Shown piece by piece: positions 8,645 to 21,419 of a stretch of DNA of 23,725 nt (positions within the stretch are counted from its first letter, which is position 1; each line of letters starts with the position of its first letter). Source of the stretch: Xanthoparmelia taractica (taxonomy: Eukaryota > Ascomycota > Lecanoromycetes > Lecanorales > Parmeliaceae). The notes beneath the pieces are model-generated. The model was not told where the DNA came from and made no database searches. It saw only the letters and a list, made by a program, of their open reading frames with translations. The translations under genes were made by a program, and so were the position numbers. Location: the NCBI GenBank assembly GCA_033085395.1, contig JANQBS010000432.1:1-23725 (forward strand), given 5' to 3'.

Positions 8645-11600
8645 TTAATTACTTTCTTAATAGATCGCCTAAAGTTATAATAAATAGTTCGATCTTACTA
8701 ATAACTCGACTTAAGATTATATATAATTAATTATAAGCGAAGACCTTAGAATAAAAACATAGATCGACGTGTTATAAGAATTAATTCTAAGACTTATTAA
8801 TAATTGTATTAAAGATTAAACGAATTAAGTATTAAATTCGTCGAAAAAGAGTATATAACTTATTCGAATTCGGCGAAGCAAGTAAAATACGAGATATAAA
8901 GTGTTATCTATCGTTATACTCACTCTTTAAAATACGACAATCGAGCGTCTTATACTTAATATATTAGATCTATAGACGCGTTTTATTATATAGACTTATA
9001 AACTACTTTAGATTTCTTAATAATATCACTACATAGCTCTCTTTTAGCTCTAAATAATAAAGTAATAATAAGGCGAGTTCGAAAGCGTTTATTATTTTAA
9101 TAGATAAGAGAAAGCTATTCTCTTTATTAACGACTTGATCTCGATTATTATATATCGTTTAAGGCCTAAAGAATCTATTAAAAACTTAGCGATTAAATCG
9201 AGCAATATTTTTATTAAGAATATAAAGAATTACTCTAAAGATATAGAAATTAACTATTCGGCGAGCACGAAGATTACTATATATAGCGTTAATTAGATTA
9301 TTACTCGTATTATTAAATAGTTAATCAATAAATTAATCGGCTAAATAAGGCTTCTCGAAGCTCACTAAAATATCGTTACTCATATTTAAGAGATTCTAAG
9401 CGAATTTCGTTATATCGATTCAATCTTAATCGATTAAATTGAGATTTCGTAGTCTTATATTTTTAGTGAGTCTAAGAACTCGAATATAACTTCAAAGATA
9501 TAAGATTCTTAATGTAGCTCGAGCGATGCGATCTAACTTAATATTCTTAACGATTAAAAGAATTTAACGAAAGTCGCCGTAGAAGCAAGTAACTATTTTA
9601 TCAAATAAATAAGTATTCTTTCAAACGTCTTAAAGTATACGATCGACGATCTTAATATTATAGCGATTCTATATAAAGATCTTATCTTAGAAGATAAGCT
9701 TAATACTAGTTAATAGCTTAGCGAGATTAAATCTTATTGATATATCGTAGACGAATTAAATAATAGCGTTTAAAGAAATCTTAAAGCGAGAGTAAGCGAT
9801 ACGATTACTTTAAAGAAAAATAAAGGCGATATTAAAAGAAGCTATAGCAATAGTTATATATAAGTTATTTCGTACTCTTCGAAGAACGATATTCTAAAGT
9901 ATAATCTTTTTAATATTCTTATAGTTATCTAAATAGAAGAGTTAACTATTAGAATAAGAGATCGCGTCCCAAATAGCGTTAATAATAGTCGTTTAATCGT
10001 TATTTAGACTCGTCTATATTCGCTCTTAGCTATACGTTAAATAGATATATTTCTCACGTAGAAGTTAATTACGTCTATTAATATAATATCGCTTATAATT
10101 CTATTAAACCGCTAATAAGCCGAAGTCGTTAATAAGATTAATATTTCTTATTAAGTTAGTGTTATTCTCTTTTAGCGAAATTTAAATTAAATAAAAATAG
10201 AAGTTCTTAGCAATAGCTTACTTAGCTAACGCGTTATCGAATAGAGAAAGATTACGATATTAAGTTTAAAGAATATAAATATAGTTATTAGATAGACTAG
10301 ATATAGAAGAATAATATATTAATTAAGTAATATAGATAAAATATAAAAGAAGATATATTTAATTTGCGAGTAAAAAGAAAAAATTACGCTTAGCGCGAGA
10401 ACTTTTAACGAGTAAAAAATAAAATATTACATTAAAATAATTTAAGATATTTTATTATTTATATTAGCGTTATAATTTTTCTCTTTAGCGATTTAAAGTA
10501 TTTTTACTTACTTAAATCTAATTATAAATATATCTCGCTTTATATTTAATTTATAAATTAAATAAATTAGCTAAGTCGTAATTAAATAGAATCGTTATTA
10601 ATAGACTTTATAAGTATTCTTCGCTCTATTAAGTCTTAGCTTCGTCTAAGACTTAATTTTATTCGACGTTATTATATAGTAGATCTTTTATTAAATAGAT
10701 ACTATAATAAATAGAAAGAATCTCGTTATCTATCGTTCGTAGATCTTTAAAGAATATAGAACTCGATACGTTTAATAGCAAATAGCGTAAATAAAAGAGT
10801 TTCCTCACGTTTAAATTAATATAGAAGATTTAAGCGATAATATCTCTCTTTCGCTAACGTGAGTATTAACTCGAAATAGTCTTATTATCGACGCTTTTAA
10901 TTAAGCTAAAAGAAAGTTATTAAGATAATCTAACGTTCGATTACTTTATTTATTATAATAGTAAATAGATTATCGTTATTAAATTAAACGCTATATTAAT
11001 TAAAGAGATAGATAAATAATCATTTAATAAAAGAATTATAATCGTGTAATTTAAAGTTAAAGATTCTTTAATAGATCTTCGCTAAGCTTACTTATTATAC
11101 GTCGCGATATTCTTAAATCTTATTCACCTAATCTAGACCTCTAGCGTTTTAATCTTTATTATTCTCGCGCTCTATTCGAAGACTAGCTCGATCGCTATTC
11201 TTATAAACGTATTTAAAGATATATTTACACGCTTTAACGTTAATATATATCTTAATATTAATATAAGCGTTATATCTAGTCGATAAATAGAGATTATAGA
11301 ATATTATCTAATAATTCTATTTAAACTTATTCTCTAAAATTCTAATTAGTCTACGTCGACGATATTTAAGATATTCGAAATCTAGTTTAAAGATTATACG
11401 ATTATAGAAGTTCTTTAAAAACCGCTTATTATATTTATTCTTATCTAAGTCTCAATAAAAAGAAACGATATCTATTTTACTAATAGCGTATTAACTATAG
11501 TTTTTATAAAATATACACGTAATAACAATCGTATATAGGTTAAGATATAGAGCTTAATCTAAGATCTTAGTATTAATAGTAGTATTTATCTCGATTATAT

Positions 11601-14060
11601 TAAAGAATCAATTCTTAGAATATAGAATAATAAGAATATAGACGTGCGATAGACCTCGTTTTTAAAACTCTATAATATAGATATACGTTAAAACTCGATC
11701 TAATATATCTTAATCGAGTTAAAAATATAAGGCTAAAATCGAAATTTCAATTAATTAGACTTCGCCCTTATAAAAAATAAGAATTTTTTTTAATAATATT
11801 ATAAAATTAATAAATAGAAATTACGGCGTATAAAAGATTAAATCGTGTTAAAAGTATCTCTAGAGACTATAATCTACGCTAATTATCTAACTAATATATT
11901 ATTAAAGAGATCTACGCTATTAAATAAAAAGAGAGGGATTAAAAGATACTTTAGACCTAACTATAAAATTAATCGATAGAAATTACGACGTATAGAGAAC
12001 TAAATCGTGTTAGAAATATCTCTAGAAACTATAATTCACATTAATCGCCTAATTAAGGTGCTTTTATAAGATTTAATCTCTATTAAAAAAGAGAAGAGAG
12101 AAGAAATTACTATAGACTTAATTATAGAATTAACTAATAGAAATTATAGCGTATAGGAGACTAAATCGTATTAGAAACACTCTTAGAGACTATAATCTAT
12201 ACTAATCGCCTAACTAACGTGCTTCTAAAAAAGATACTCTATTAAGATAATAGAGAAGATATACGATTACTAAAAAAGAGAATTAAGATATATCGAGTAT
12301 CTTCTTCTTTAAGATATTCTTTATAAGGGTCTTTAACTTTAATCTAAATATTCTCGTAATTAGATTTAAGCGATTAATAACTCGTTCGTTATATAGAAAA
12401 TTCTTAATAATCTTAATTTATTTTAAATTATAGATAAAGATTATAAAGAGATCTAATTATTCGAACTTAGTCGATAAAGTAATAATATTTTAATAGAGTT
12501 ACTTTATAAATCGTGAGTCTTCTTAATATAAGAAAGAGAGAATAATTTATTATTTATTAGTCTAAGCCCCTATAGTAGCTTTAATAATCTAAGTATTAAC
12601 GATTACTTAATATATATTAGCGCGAATAATCTTTTGATTCTATTTAATTTAATAAAGTCGATTACTCTTAACGATTATATAAGTATCGTAGATAAAATAT
12701 TAAAGTAGTCTATCGTAGTAAAGAAGACGATTAAATTTATTAAAATAAATCTATATAAAATATCTAATTAAGATTAACGATCGAATAAGAGAAAATAAAT
12801 AAATATTATATATCTATAGAATAAAGCTAGAGTTACTCGAGTAGAGTTATCTCGACTAATAACTTTTATTACTCGTAAGACGTATTCGCGAGATCTACGT
12901 CTATAAGTATAAAGACTATTACTTAAAGTAATATCGATATTCGATATATTATTATATTAGAACTATTCGTCGTATAAGAAGATAAGTAAATATCGTAATA
13001 ATATATAGACTAAATATTAATATAAAATATTAAATCTCTTATTACTTTGAGTCTTAATTAATAGATTCTTAATCTTAAGTATCTTTAATAAATTATTTAA
13101 ATCTTTTTTTTAAGCGATAGCTATCTTATTAGAAATAAAACGATTATAGATTCGCGAATTATAATAATAAGGATTTTTATAAAGTAGCTTATAGCCCCTT
13201 AGATTGAAATCGACTTTTAATCTTTTAGCTATAGATTTGAGAACGTTAATATAAAAATTAATGCGTCTTAGAATAGTAGCGATTTTGCGATAAAGATTCT
13301 AATTAGTCTATTTATAAAATTCTTATTTAGTTAAATTAACATTAAAACTATTATTAAAAGAGTCTTATATCGCGTTATTAATTAATTTTAAATGTTATTT
13401 ATAATATAAATTTAGCTAAATATCGATTTCTTATCGTTTAAAGACGCTAGAGCGAGTATATAAGTATTAATTATCTCTTAGATCTTATATATATATAAAG
13501 CGACTAAATAATTAATAATAATTTATTATAAGACTATAGAGATTACGTTATTATATTAAACGCTATATAGTTAATACGCTTTATAATCGAGAGTGAGATT
13601 AATTATTTTAGCGTTAAAGAATATAAAATCTTATTAATAATATTCTCGTTCGAATTAATAGAATTATTTATACTTATTTTAACGTTCTTATAAATCTTCT
13701 TAATATTAGAATACTCTTTAATAACGTTCGATTTAAATACGTCGATCTTAATTTTTTTATTATTATAATATTATCTTAAGATCTTATTCGATTATAACGT
13801 TATATTATAATTATTATAAATTTAATTTAAAGCACTTAAATAATATCGTAGGGACTCTACTATATAAGAATAACGCGCGATATATTTTTATAGTCTAATT
13901 AAAGATTAAATAAGATTAAAATAAAGATTAAAAAAGACGAAGAATAAATTTTTAAAGAATTCGATATTTTAAAAAAAATTTATTAAAAGATTTTATAATA
14001 AAGAATTTTCTAAAGAATTTGAATCGAGTAGAGCGTCTTTAATAGCTACTTCTTTATCTC
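8645..14060 (-). pseudogene. Helitron Rep-helicase pseudogene, left copy
   Basis: Mirror image of the right-hand gene, which is easier to read. On the minus strand the HUH block lies at about 11638-11652 (the reverse complement of CTATCGCACGTCTAT), the paired-tyrosine block at about 11197-11235 and the helicase Walker A at about 9901-9935 (reading LDNYKNIKKI, from a G-x-G-G-T-G-K-T type loop). The C-terminal LSRV-type end is at about 8650-8720. It carries its own set of RIP stops, partly different from those in the right copy, and is certainly non-functional. The start codon is not identifiable; 14060 is set by symmetry. Confidence 0.8.
11795..12245 (-). repeat. Three tandem ~155-bp repeats in the Helitron gene, left copy
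   Basis: Three units share a core of about 95 bp (on the plus strand ATAGAAATTACGACGTATAG, then AACTAAATCGTGTTAGAAA and CTCTAGAGACTATAATC). They lie between the first Rep blocks and the HUH motif, as in the right copy. Confidence 0.9.
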
Positions 14061-14396
14061 TTTAAGAAGCATCTTTTTAAAACTTATTTTATTAATATTC
14101 TATAATTTATTCTTTAAACGTGACTTAAGAGAATATAGAATTAATTTATAAAGAGTTTATAAATAAAGACGATAAAGCTAAGTTCGTTTAAGTTCTTTTT
14201 AAAGATCTTTTAACGCGTTTAAAAATAAAAATAATTATTTATTTATCTTTATTATCGATAGATAATAATTCGCGTAGAGGCGATTTAAATACGTTAATAA
14301 GAACTTTAAAGAATAATTAGAACGTAATTACTAAATCTAATATATCTAATAATATAGCGACTAGAAGTGCCGAGGGCGTAGATATTTATAGAGTAT

Positions 14397-14816
14397 ATTA
14401 GTATATATAAAAGAATAAGCTAGCGCCGAGCTCTAAAACCTTAAATTTATATGTAGAGTTAATTATAAATTCGATCTAATTACGTTCTTTAATTAGATTA
14501 ACTAAATTAGCTCGCTAGATCTCCCGTAAAGCTCTTATTAAAAATTCGAAGTTTATTAAGTTTATTACTTACACTTATTAATATTTAAGTCCCTCTTTAT
14601 ATAATTTCTTCAAAATTATTTATATTATAAAATAAGGTTTACGCTTTTTAGTGACGTAAGAATTTTTAATTTTAATTAGAAATTCGTTAAGTTAAATAAT
14701 ATTTAAATATTTCTACTTATAGCACGCTAAAATATTACTAATTTAGTATTTCTATTATACCTTATCTTCTGCAATTATTCCTCACTATTCTTTCAATCAA
14801 ATCATTTATATATATA
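14397..14816. repeat. Loop segment X between the head-to-head Helitrons
   Basis: 420 bp whose reverse complement is found at 21000-21417, next to the 3' end of the right Helitron. Both edges are AT-rich (ATTAGTATATATAAAAG; TCATTTATATATATAC) and flush with the two Helitron 5' ends. In inverted orientation it contains ATTATATAAAGAGGGA, like a TATA box followed by an initiation region, and a possible short reading frame. I cannot assign it to a family. Confidence 0.85.
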
Positions 14817-15149
14817 CTCTATAAATATCTACGCTCTCGGCACTTCTAGTCGCTATATTACTAGGTATATTAGATCTAGTAATTACGTTCTAATTATTCT
14901 TTAAAGCTCTTACTAACGTATTTAAATCGCCTTTATACGAATTATTATCTATTAATAATAGAGATAAACGATTAATTATTCTTACTTCTAAACGCGTTAA
15001 GAGATCTTTAAAGAAAATTCGAACGAACTTAGCTTTATTATCTTTATCTATAAACTCTTTATAAATTAATTCTATATTTTCTTAAATCGCGTCTAAAAAA
15101 TAAATTATAAAATATTAATAAAATATATTTTAAAAAAATATTTTTTAAA

Positions 15150-18100
15150 GAGATAAAGAAGTAACTATTAAAGACGCTTTACTCGATTTAGATTCTTTAG
15201 AGAATTCTTTATTATAAGATCTTTTAATAAATTTTTTTTAAAATATTAAATTCTTTAAAAACTTATTCTTCGTCTTTTTTAATCTTTATTTTAATCTTAT
15301 TTAATCTTTAATTAGACTATAAAAATATATCGCGCGTTATTCTTATATAGTAGAGTCTCTACGATATTATTTAAGTGCTTTAAATTAAATTTATAATAGT
15401 TATAATATAACGTTATAATCGAATAAGATCTTAAGATAATATTATAATAATAAAAAAATTAAGATCGACGTATTTAAATCGAACGTTATTAAAGAGTATT
15501 CTAATATTAAGAAGATTTATAAGAACGTTAAAATAAGTATAAATAATTCTATTAATTCGAACGAGAATATTATTAATAAGATTTTATATTCTTTAACGCT
15601 AAAAATAATTAATCTCACTCTCGATTATAAAGCGTATCGACTATGTAACGTTTAATATAATAACGCGATCTCTATAATCTTATAATAAATTATTATTAAT
15701 TATTTAGTCGCTTTATATACGTATAAGATTTAAAGGGCGATTAGTATTTATATATTCGCTCTAACGTCTTTAGACGATAAGAAATCGATATTTAATTAAA
15801 TCTATATTATAAATAACACTTGAAATTAATTAATAACGCGATATAAGACTCTTTTAATAATAGTTTTAATATTAATTTAACTAGATAAGAATTTTATAAA
15901 TAAACTAATTAAAATCTTTATCGTAAAATCGCTACTATTCTAAGACGTATTAATTTTTATATTAATGCTCTTAAATCTATAGCTAAAAGACTAAAAGCCG
16001 ATTTCAATCTAAGAGACTATAAGCTATTTTATAAAAACTCTCGTTATCACGATCCGCGAATCTATAATTATTCTACTTCTAATAAGATAGCTATCGCTTA
16101 AAAAAGCGATTTAGATAATTCACTAAAGATACTTAAGATTAGAGATCTACTAATTAAGACTCGCAGTGATAAGAGATTTAATATTCTATCTTAATATTTA
16201 ATCTATATATTATTACGATATTTACTTATCTTTTCATATAGCGAATAGTTCTAATATAATAATATATCGAATATCGATATTATTTTAAGTAATAGTCTTT
16301 ATGCTTATAAACGTAGATCTCGCGAATACGCTCTATAAATAACATAAGTTACTAGTCGAGATAACTCTACTTAAATAACTCTAGCTTTATTCTACAAATA
16401 TATAATATTTATTCGTTTTCTCTTATTCGATCGCTAATCTTAATTAAATATTTTATATAAATTCGTCTTAATAAATTTAATCGCCTTCTTTACTACGATA
16501 GACTACTTTAATATTTTATTTACGATACTTATATAGTTATTAAAAATAATTAACTTTATTAAATCAAGTAGAATTAAAAAATTATTCGCGCTAATATATA
16601 TTAAGTAGTTGTTAATATTTAGATCGCTAAAGCTACTATAGAGACTTAGACTAATAAGTAACGAATCGTTCTTTCTTTCTTATATTAAGAAGATTTACGA
16701 TTTATAAAGTAACTCTATTAGAATATTATTACTTTATTAACTAAGTTTAAACGACTAAATCTCTTTATAATCTTTATCTATAATTTAAAATAAATCGAGA
16801 TTATTAAGAATCTCTTATCTAATGAACGAGCTATTAATCGTTTAAATCTAATTGCGAGAGTATTTAAATTAAAGCTAAAGACCCTTATAAAGAATATCTT
16901 AAAGAAAAAGATACTCGATATACTCTAATTCTCTTTCTTACTAATCATATATTTTCTCTATTATCTTAATAGAGTATCTCTTTTAAAAGTATATTAATTA
17001 GACAATTAGTATAAATTATAATTTCTAGGGGTATTTCTAATACGATTTAATCCCTTATACGCTATAATTTCTATTAATTAATTCTATAATTAAGTTTATA
17101 ATAATCTCTTTTTTTTTCTCTTTTTTAATAAAGATTAAATCTTATAGAAATATCTTAATTAGACAATTAATGTAGATTATAGTCTCTAAGAGTGTTTCTA
17201 ACACGATTTAGCTCTTTATACGTCGTAATTTCTATTAATTAATTCTATAGTTAAGTCTAAAATATTTTTTAATTTTCTTCTTTTTATTTAATAGCGTAGA
17301 TCTCTTTAATAATACGTTAATTAAATAATTAGCGTAGGTTATAGTCCTTAGAAGTGCTTCTAACACGATTTAGCCCCCTATACGCCGTAATTTCTATCTA
17401 TTAGTCCTATAATATCGTTAAAAAAAATCCTTATTTCTTATAAGAGCGAAGCCCGATCGATTAAAATTTCGATTTTAGCTCTATATTTCTAACTCGATTA
17501 AGATATATTAAATCGAGTTTCAGCGTATATCTATATTATAGAGTTTTAAAAACGAGATCTATCGCACGTCTATATCTTTATTATTCTATACTCTAAGAAT
17601 CGATTCTTTAGCGTAGTCGAGATAAATATTATTATTAGTGCTAAGATCTTAGATCAAGCTCTATATCTTAATCTATATGCGATCGTTATTATATATATAC
17701 TTTATAAAAATTATAGTTAATACGCTATTAATAAAATAGATATCGTTTCTTTCTATTAAAACTTAGATAAAAACGAATATAATAAGCGATTCTTAAAGAA
17801 CTTCTACGATTATACGATCTTTAAATTAGACTTCGAATACTTTAAATATTATTAATATAGGTCAATTAAGATTTTAGAGAATAAGTTTAAATAGAATTAT
17901 TAAATAATATTTTATAATCTCTATTTATCGATTAGATATAACGCTTATATTAATATTAAGATATATATTAACGTTAAGACGTATAAATATATCTTTAAGT
18001 ACGTTTATAAGAATAGCGATCGAGCTAGTCTTCGAATAGAGCGCGAGAATAATAAAGATTAAGACGCTAAAGATTTAGATTAAGTAAATAAGATTTAAGA

Positions 18101-20622
18101 ATATCGCGACGCATAATAAGTAAGCTTAGCGAAGATCTATTAAAGAATCTTTAACTTTAAATTACACGATTATAGTTCTTTTATTAAACGATTATTTATC
18201 TATCTCTTTAATTAATATAGCGTTTAATTTAATAACGATAATCTATTTACTATTATAATAAATAAAGTAATCGAACATTAGATTATCTTAATAACTTTCT
18301 TTTAGCTTAATTAAAAGCGTCGGCAATAAGATAACGTAATAGATCTCTTTTATATTAATCTATCGGATCGCTACGTCTAAAAGAATAATAAGATTATTTT
18401 AAGTTAATATTCACGTTAGTGAAAAAGAGATATTATCGCTCGAATCTTCTATATTAATTCAAACGTGAGGAAACTCTTTTATCTACGCTATCTACTACTA
18501 AACGTATCAAGTTCTATATTCTTTAAAGATCTGCAAACGATAAACGACGAGATTCTTTCTATCTATTATAATATCTATTTAATAAAAGATCTACTATATA
18601 ATAACGTTAAATAAGATTAAGTCTTAGGCGAAGCTAAGGCTTAATAAGGCGAAGAGTGCTTATAAAGTCTATTAATAATAACTTTACTTAATTACGATTT
18701 AACTAATTCGCTTAATTTATAAATTAAATATAAAGCGAGATATATTCGTAATTAGATTTAAATAAGTAAAAATACTTTAAGTCGCTAAAGAGAAAAATTA
18801 TAACGCTAATACGAGTAATAAAATATCTCAAATTATTTTAATATAATATTTTATTTTTTACTCGCTAAAAGCTCTCGCGCTAAGCGTAATTTTTCCTTTT
18901 TATCTATAAATTAAATATATCTCCTCTCGTGTTTTATCTACGTTACTTAACTAATATATTATTCTTCTATATCTAATCTATCTAACGACTATATTTATAT
19001 TCTTTAAACTCAATATCGTAATCTCTCTCTACTCGATAACGCGTTAGCTAAGCAAGCTATTACTAAGAACTTCTATCTTTATTTAATTCAAATTTCGCTA
19101 AAAGAGAATAATATTAGCTTAACGAGAGATATTAATCTTATTAATAGCTTCGGCTTATTAGCGATCTAATAGAACTATAAGCGATATTATGCTAATAGGC
19201 GTAATCGACTTCTACGCGAGAAACGCGTCTATTTAATATAGCTAAAAGCGAATATAGACGAGTCTAAACGACGATTAAACGACTGCTACTAACGCTATTT
19301 AAGACGCGATCTCTTATTCTAATAATTAACTCTTCTTCTTAAATAGCTATAAAAATACTAAAAAGACTATACTTTAGAATATCGTTCTTCGAAGAGTACG
19401 AAACGACTTATATATAACTATTACTATAACTTCTTCTAATATCGCCTTTATTCTTCTTTAAGATAATTATATCGCTTATTCTCACTTCAAGATTTCTCTA
19501 AACGCTATTACTTAATTCGTCTACGATATATCGATAGAATTTAATCTCGCTAAGCTATTAACTAGTATTAAGCTTATCTTCTAAGACGAGATCTCTATAT
19601 AAAATCGCTATAATATTAAAATTATTAATCGTATACTTTAAGACGTTTAAAAGAACACTTATTTATTCGACGATATAGTTACTTACTTCTATAACGACTT
19701 TCGTTAAATTTTTTTAATTATTAAAAATACTAAATTAAATCGCATCGCTCGAGCTATATTAAGAATCTTATATCTTTAAAATTATATTCGAGTTCTTAGA
19801 CTTATTAAAAATATAAGATTACGAAATCTTAATCTAATTAATTAAAATTAAATTAATATAGCGAAATTCGCTTAGAATCTCTTAAATATAAATAACGATA
19901 TCTTAATAAGCTTCGAGAGGTCTTACTTAGTCGATTAATCTATTAATTAACTATTTAATAATACGAGTAATAATCTAATTAACGCTATATATAGTAATCT
20001 TCGTGCTCGTCGAATAACTAACTTCTATACCTCTAAGATAATTCTTTACACTCTCAATAAGAACATCGCTCGATTTAATCGTTAAGTTCTTAATAGATTC
20101 TCTAAGTCTTAAACGATATATAATAATTAAGATCAAATTATTAATAAAAAGAATAGCTTTCTTTTATCTACTAAAATAATAAACGCTTTCGAACTCGTCT
20201 CGCTATTATCTTATTATCTAAAGCTAAAAGAGAGCTACGTAATAATGCTACTAAGAAATCTAAAATAGCCTATAAATCTATATAATAAAACGCGTTTATA
20301 GATTCAGCATATTGAGTTTAAGACGCTCGATTGCCGTATTCTAAAAAATAAGTATAATAATAAACGACACTTTATATCTCGTATCTCACTTACTTCGTTA
20401 AATTCGAACGAGTTATATACTTTCTTTCGACGAATTTAATATTTAATTTATTTAATCTTTAATGTAATTATTAATAAATCTTAGAATTAATTCTTATAAC
20501 ATATCGATCTATATCTTTATTCTAAGATCTTCGCTTATAACTAACTATATATAATCTTAAGTCGAGTTATTAATAAGGTCGGGCTATTTATTATAGTCTT
20601 AGGCGATCTATTAAGAAAGTAA
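15150..20622 (+). pseudogene. Helitron Rep-helicase pseudogene, right copy
   Basis: The protein would nick, transfer and unwind DNA for rolling-circle transposition. Readable blocks in order: a Gln-rich N-terminus (15370-16190); the YPLLFPYGE-like motif (YILLRYLLIFSYSE, about 16198-16250); the RLxQQYxVDxY motif (about 16503-16600); PNLFIIFIYN...IARVF, the PDLFITFTCNP block (16752-16870); three tandem repeats (16980-17412); the HUH motif at 17565-17573, with the second His now Tyr; the paired tyrosines in TYKYIFKYVYKNSDRA (17979-18026); and NVRKLFYLR (about 18460). Helicase blocks: Walker A with Gly codons now Lys/Asn/Ser (19345-19368), Walker B LIF-stop-DE (19573-19590), YFYNDFR (about 19670) and AYNQLYIILSRV (about 20530-20570). 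The frame shifts near 16430 and 19265; the latter seems shared by both copies. Stops fall at Gln and Trp. Confidence 0.9.
16980..17412 (+). repeat. Three tandem ~155-bp repeats in the Helitron gene, right copy
   Basis: Units begin near 17001, 17162 and 17315. Each holds a conserved core (TCTAACACGATTTAG, then TATACGCCGTAATTTCTAT). In one sense frame each unit reads a similar peptide of about 35-50 residues (around VSNTI and IRRNFY) broken only by TAA/TAG. The repeats may therefore be coding; an intron carrying repeats is the alternative. Confidence 0.9.
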
Positions 20623-20967
20623 TTAATCTCGTTAACGAGATATATTAAGAATAAAATTATTAAGTAGATTCTTTTTTAAGATTAGGGTTTATAAGATCGA
20701 AGATCTATTAGAGATATAGAAATAAACTATAAAGTAAATAAAGTATATAATCGATTAAGCGATAATTAGTTAGCGATTTTATAGTAATAAGAGTAAACGA
20801 TTATCGCATAGCTAGTAAATAGAGTCTAATTGCTAAAAGAATTATTAAATATATACTTAATAAATTATAAAAAGATCGAGAAAGAAGATTGGAAATTAGG
20901 GTCTTAATAGGCGATAAGAAAGCTAAAATCCTCGTCTTCTCCTTTCAATCAATTAATAATCCCACAC

Positions 20968-20996
20968 GTATTCATAAATTTAATTCATGGGCATAC
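20968..20996 (+). other. Helitron 3'-terminal hairpin, right copy
   Basis: GTATTCATAAATT followed by TAATTCATGGGCATAC, the inverted counterpart of 8291-8319. RIP changed ATGAATT to ATAAATT, which weakens one stem. Confidence 0.6.
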
Positions 20997-20999
20997 ACT

Positions 21000-21417
21000 T
21001 ATATATAAATAATTTAATTGAAAGAATAGTGAGGAATAACTATAGAAGATAAGACATAATAGAAATGCTAAGTCAGTAATATTTTAGCGTGCTATAAATA
21101 GAAATATTTAAATACTATTTAACTCAACGAATTTCTATTTAAAATTAAGAATTCTTACATCACTAAAAAGCGTAAACCTTATTCTATAATATAAATAATT
21201 TTAAAGAAATTATATAAAGAAGAACTCAAGTACTAATAAGTGTAAATAATAGATTTAATGAACTTCGAATTTTTAATAAAAGCTCTATAAGAGGTCTAGC
21301 GAGCTAACTTAGTTAATCTAATTAAAGAGCATAATTAGATCGAATTTATAATTAACTCTATATACAAATTTAAGGTTTTAGAGCTCGGCGCTAGCTTATT
21401 CTTTTATATATACTAAT
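21000..21417. repeat. Inverted copy of loop segment X, beside the right Helitron 3' end
   Basis: Reverse complement of 14397-14816 with mostly transition differences. It contains ATTATATAAAGAAGAAC around 21206. Its last part (21230-21417) stays open in the frame of the following zinc knuckle, with only Gln/Trp-type stops; this could be chance or a fused 5' extension. Confidence 0.85.
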
Positions 21418-21419
21418 TT

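Larger units (their letters stand above)
8287..14392 (-). mobile_element. Helitron, left copy (5' end at 14392, 3' end at 8287)
   Basis: A full-length Helitron on the minus strand. Its 5' end reads TCTATAAATATCTACG, in keeping with the TC start of Helitrons. Its 3' end has a 29-nt inverted repeat (8291-8319) about 10 bp before the edge. At 8287 it abuts gypsy gag; at 14392 it abuts the loop segment. The 3'-terminal 150 bp are far less mutated than the same part of the right copy, and the rest is similarly decayed. Helitrons move by rolling-circle replication through a Rep-helicase and make no target duplication. Confidence 0.85.
8287..20999. repeat. Giant inverted repeat: two arms of about 6.1 kb around a 0.42-kb loop
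   Basis: 8287-14392 is the reverse complement of 14818-20999 over its whole length. The match is visible at many separated points: the arm ends next to the loop (ATAAATATCTACGC), the histidine block, the three tandem repeats and the outer hairpin. Differences are almost all C/T or G/A, with a few small indels. The arms are the two Helitron copies described separately. Confidence 0.95.
14818..20999 (+). mobile_element. Helitron, right copy (5' end at 14818, 3' end near 21000)
   Basis: Second full-length Helitron, inverted relative to the left copy. It starts TCTATAAATATCTACG at 14818 and ends after a hairpin at 20968-20996. At about 6.2 kb it is a normal size for an autonomous fungal Helitron with one large Rep-helicase gene. 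Its upstream neighbour is segment X and its downstream neighbour the inverted X; the gypsy zinc knuckle follows at 21426. Confidence 0.85.

Noticed and set aside
14397..14816. Segment X as an LTR pair (X and its copy at 21000-21417)
   Set aside because: The two copies are inverted, not direct, lack clear TG/CA ends, and no target duplication was seen. A past direct arrangement cannot be excluded.
16980..17412. Regular repeats considered as a CRISPR array
   Set aside because: Only three units, about 155 bp each with long conserved cores, inside a eukaryotic transposon gene.
19020..19300. Open frame with an Arg-rich stretch, first considered a tyrosine-recombinase (Starship captain type) protein
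   Set aside because: The same frame carries the Helitron Rep motifs upstream and leads into a Walker A/B helicase, so it is part of the Rep-helicase.
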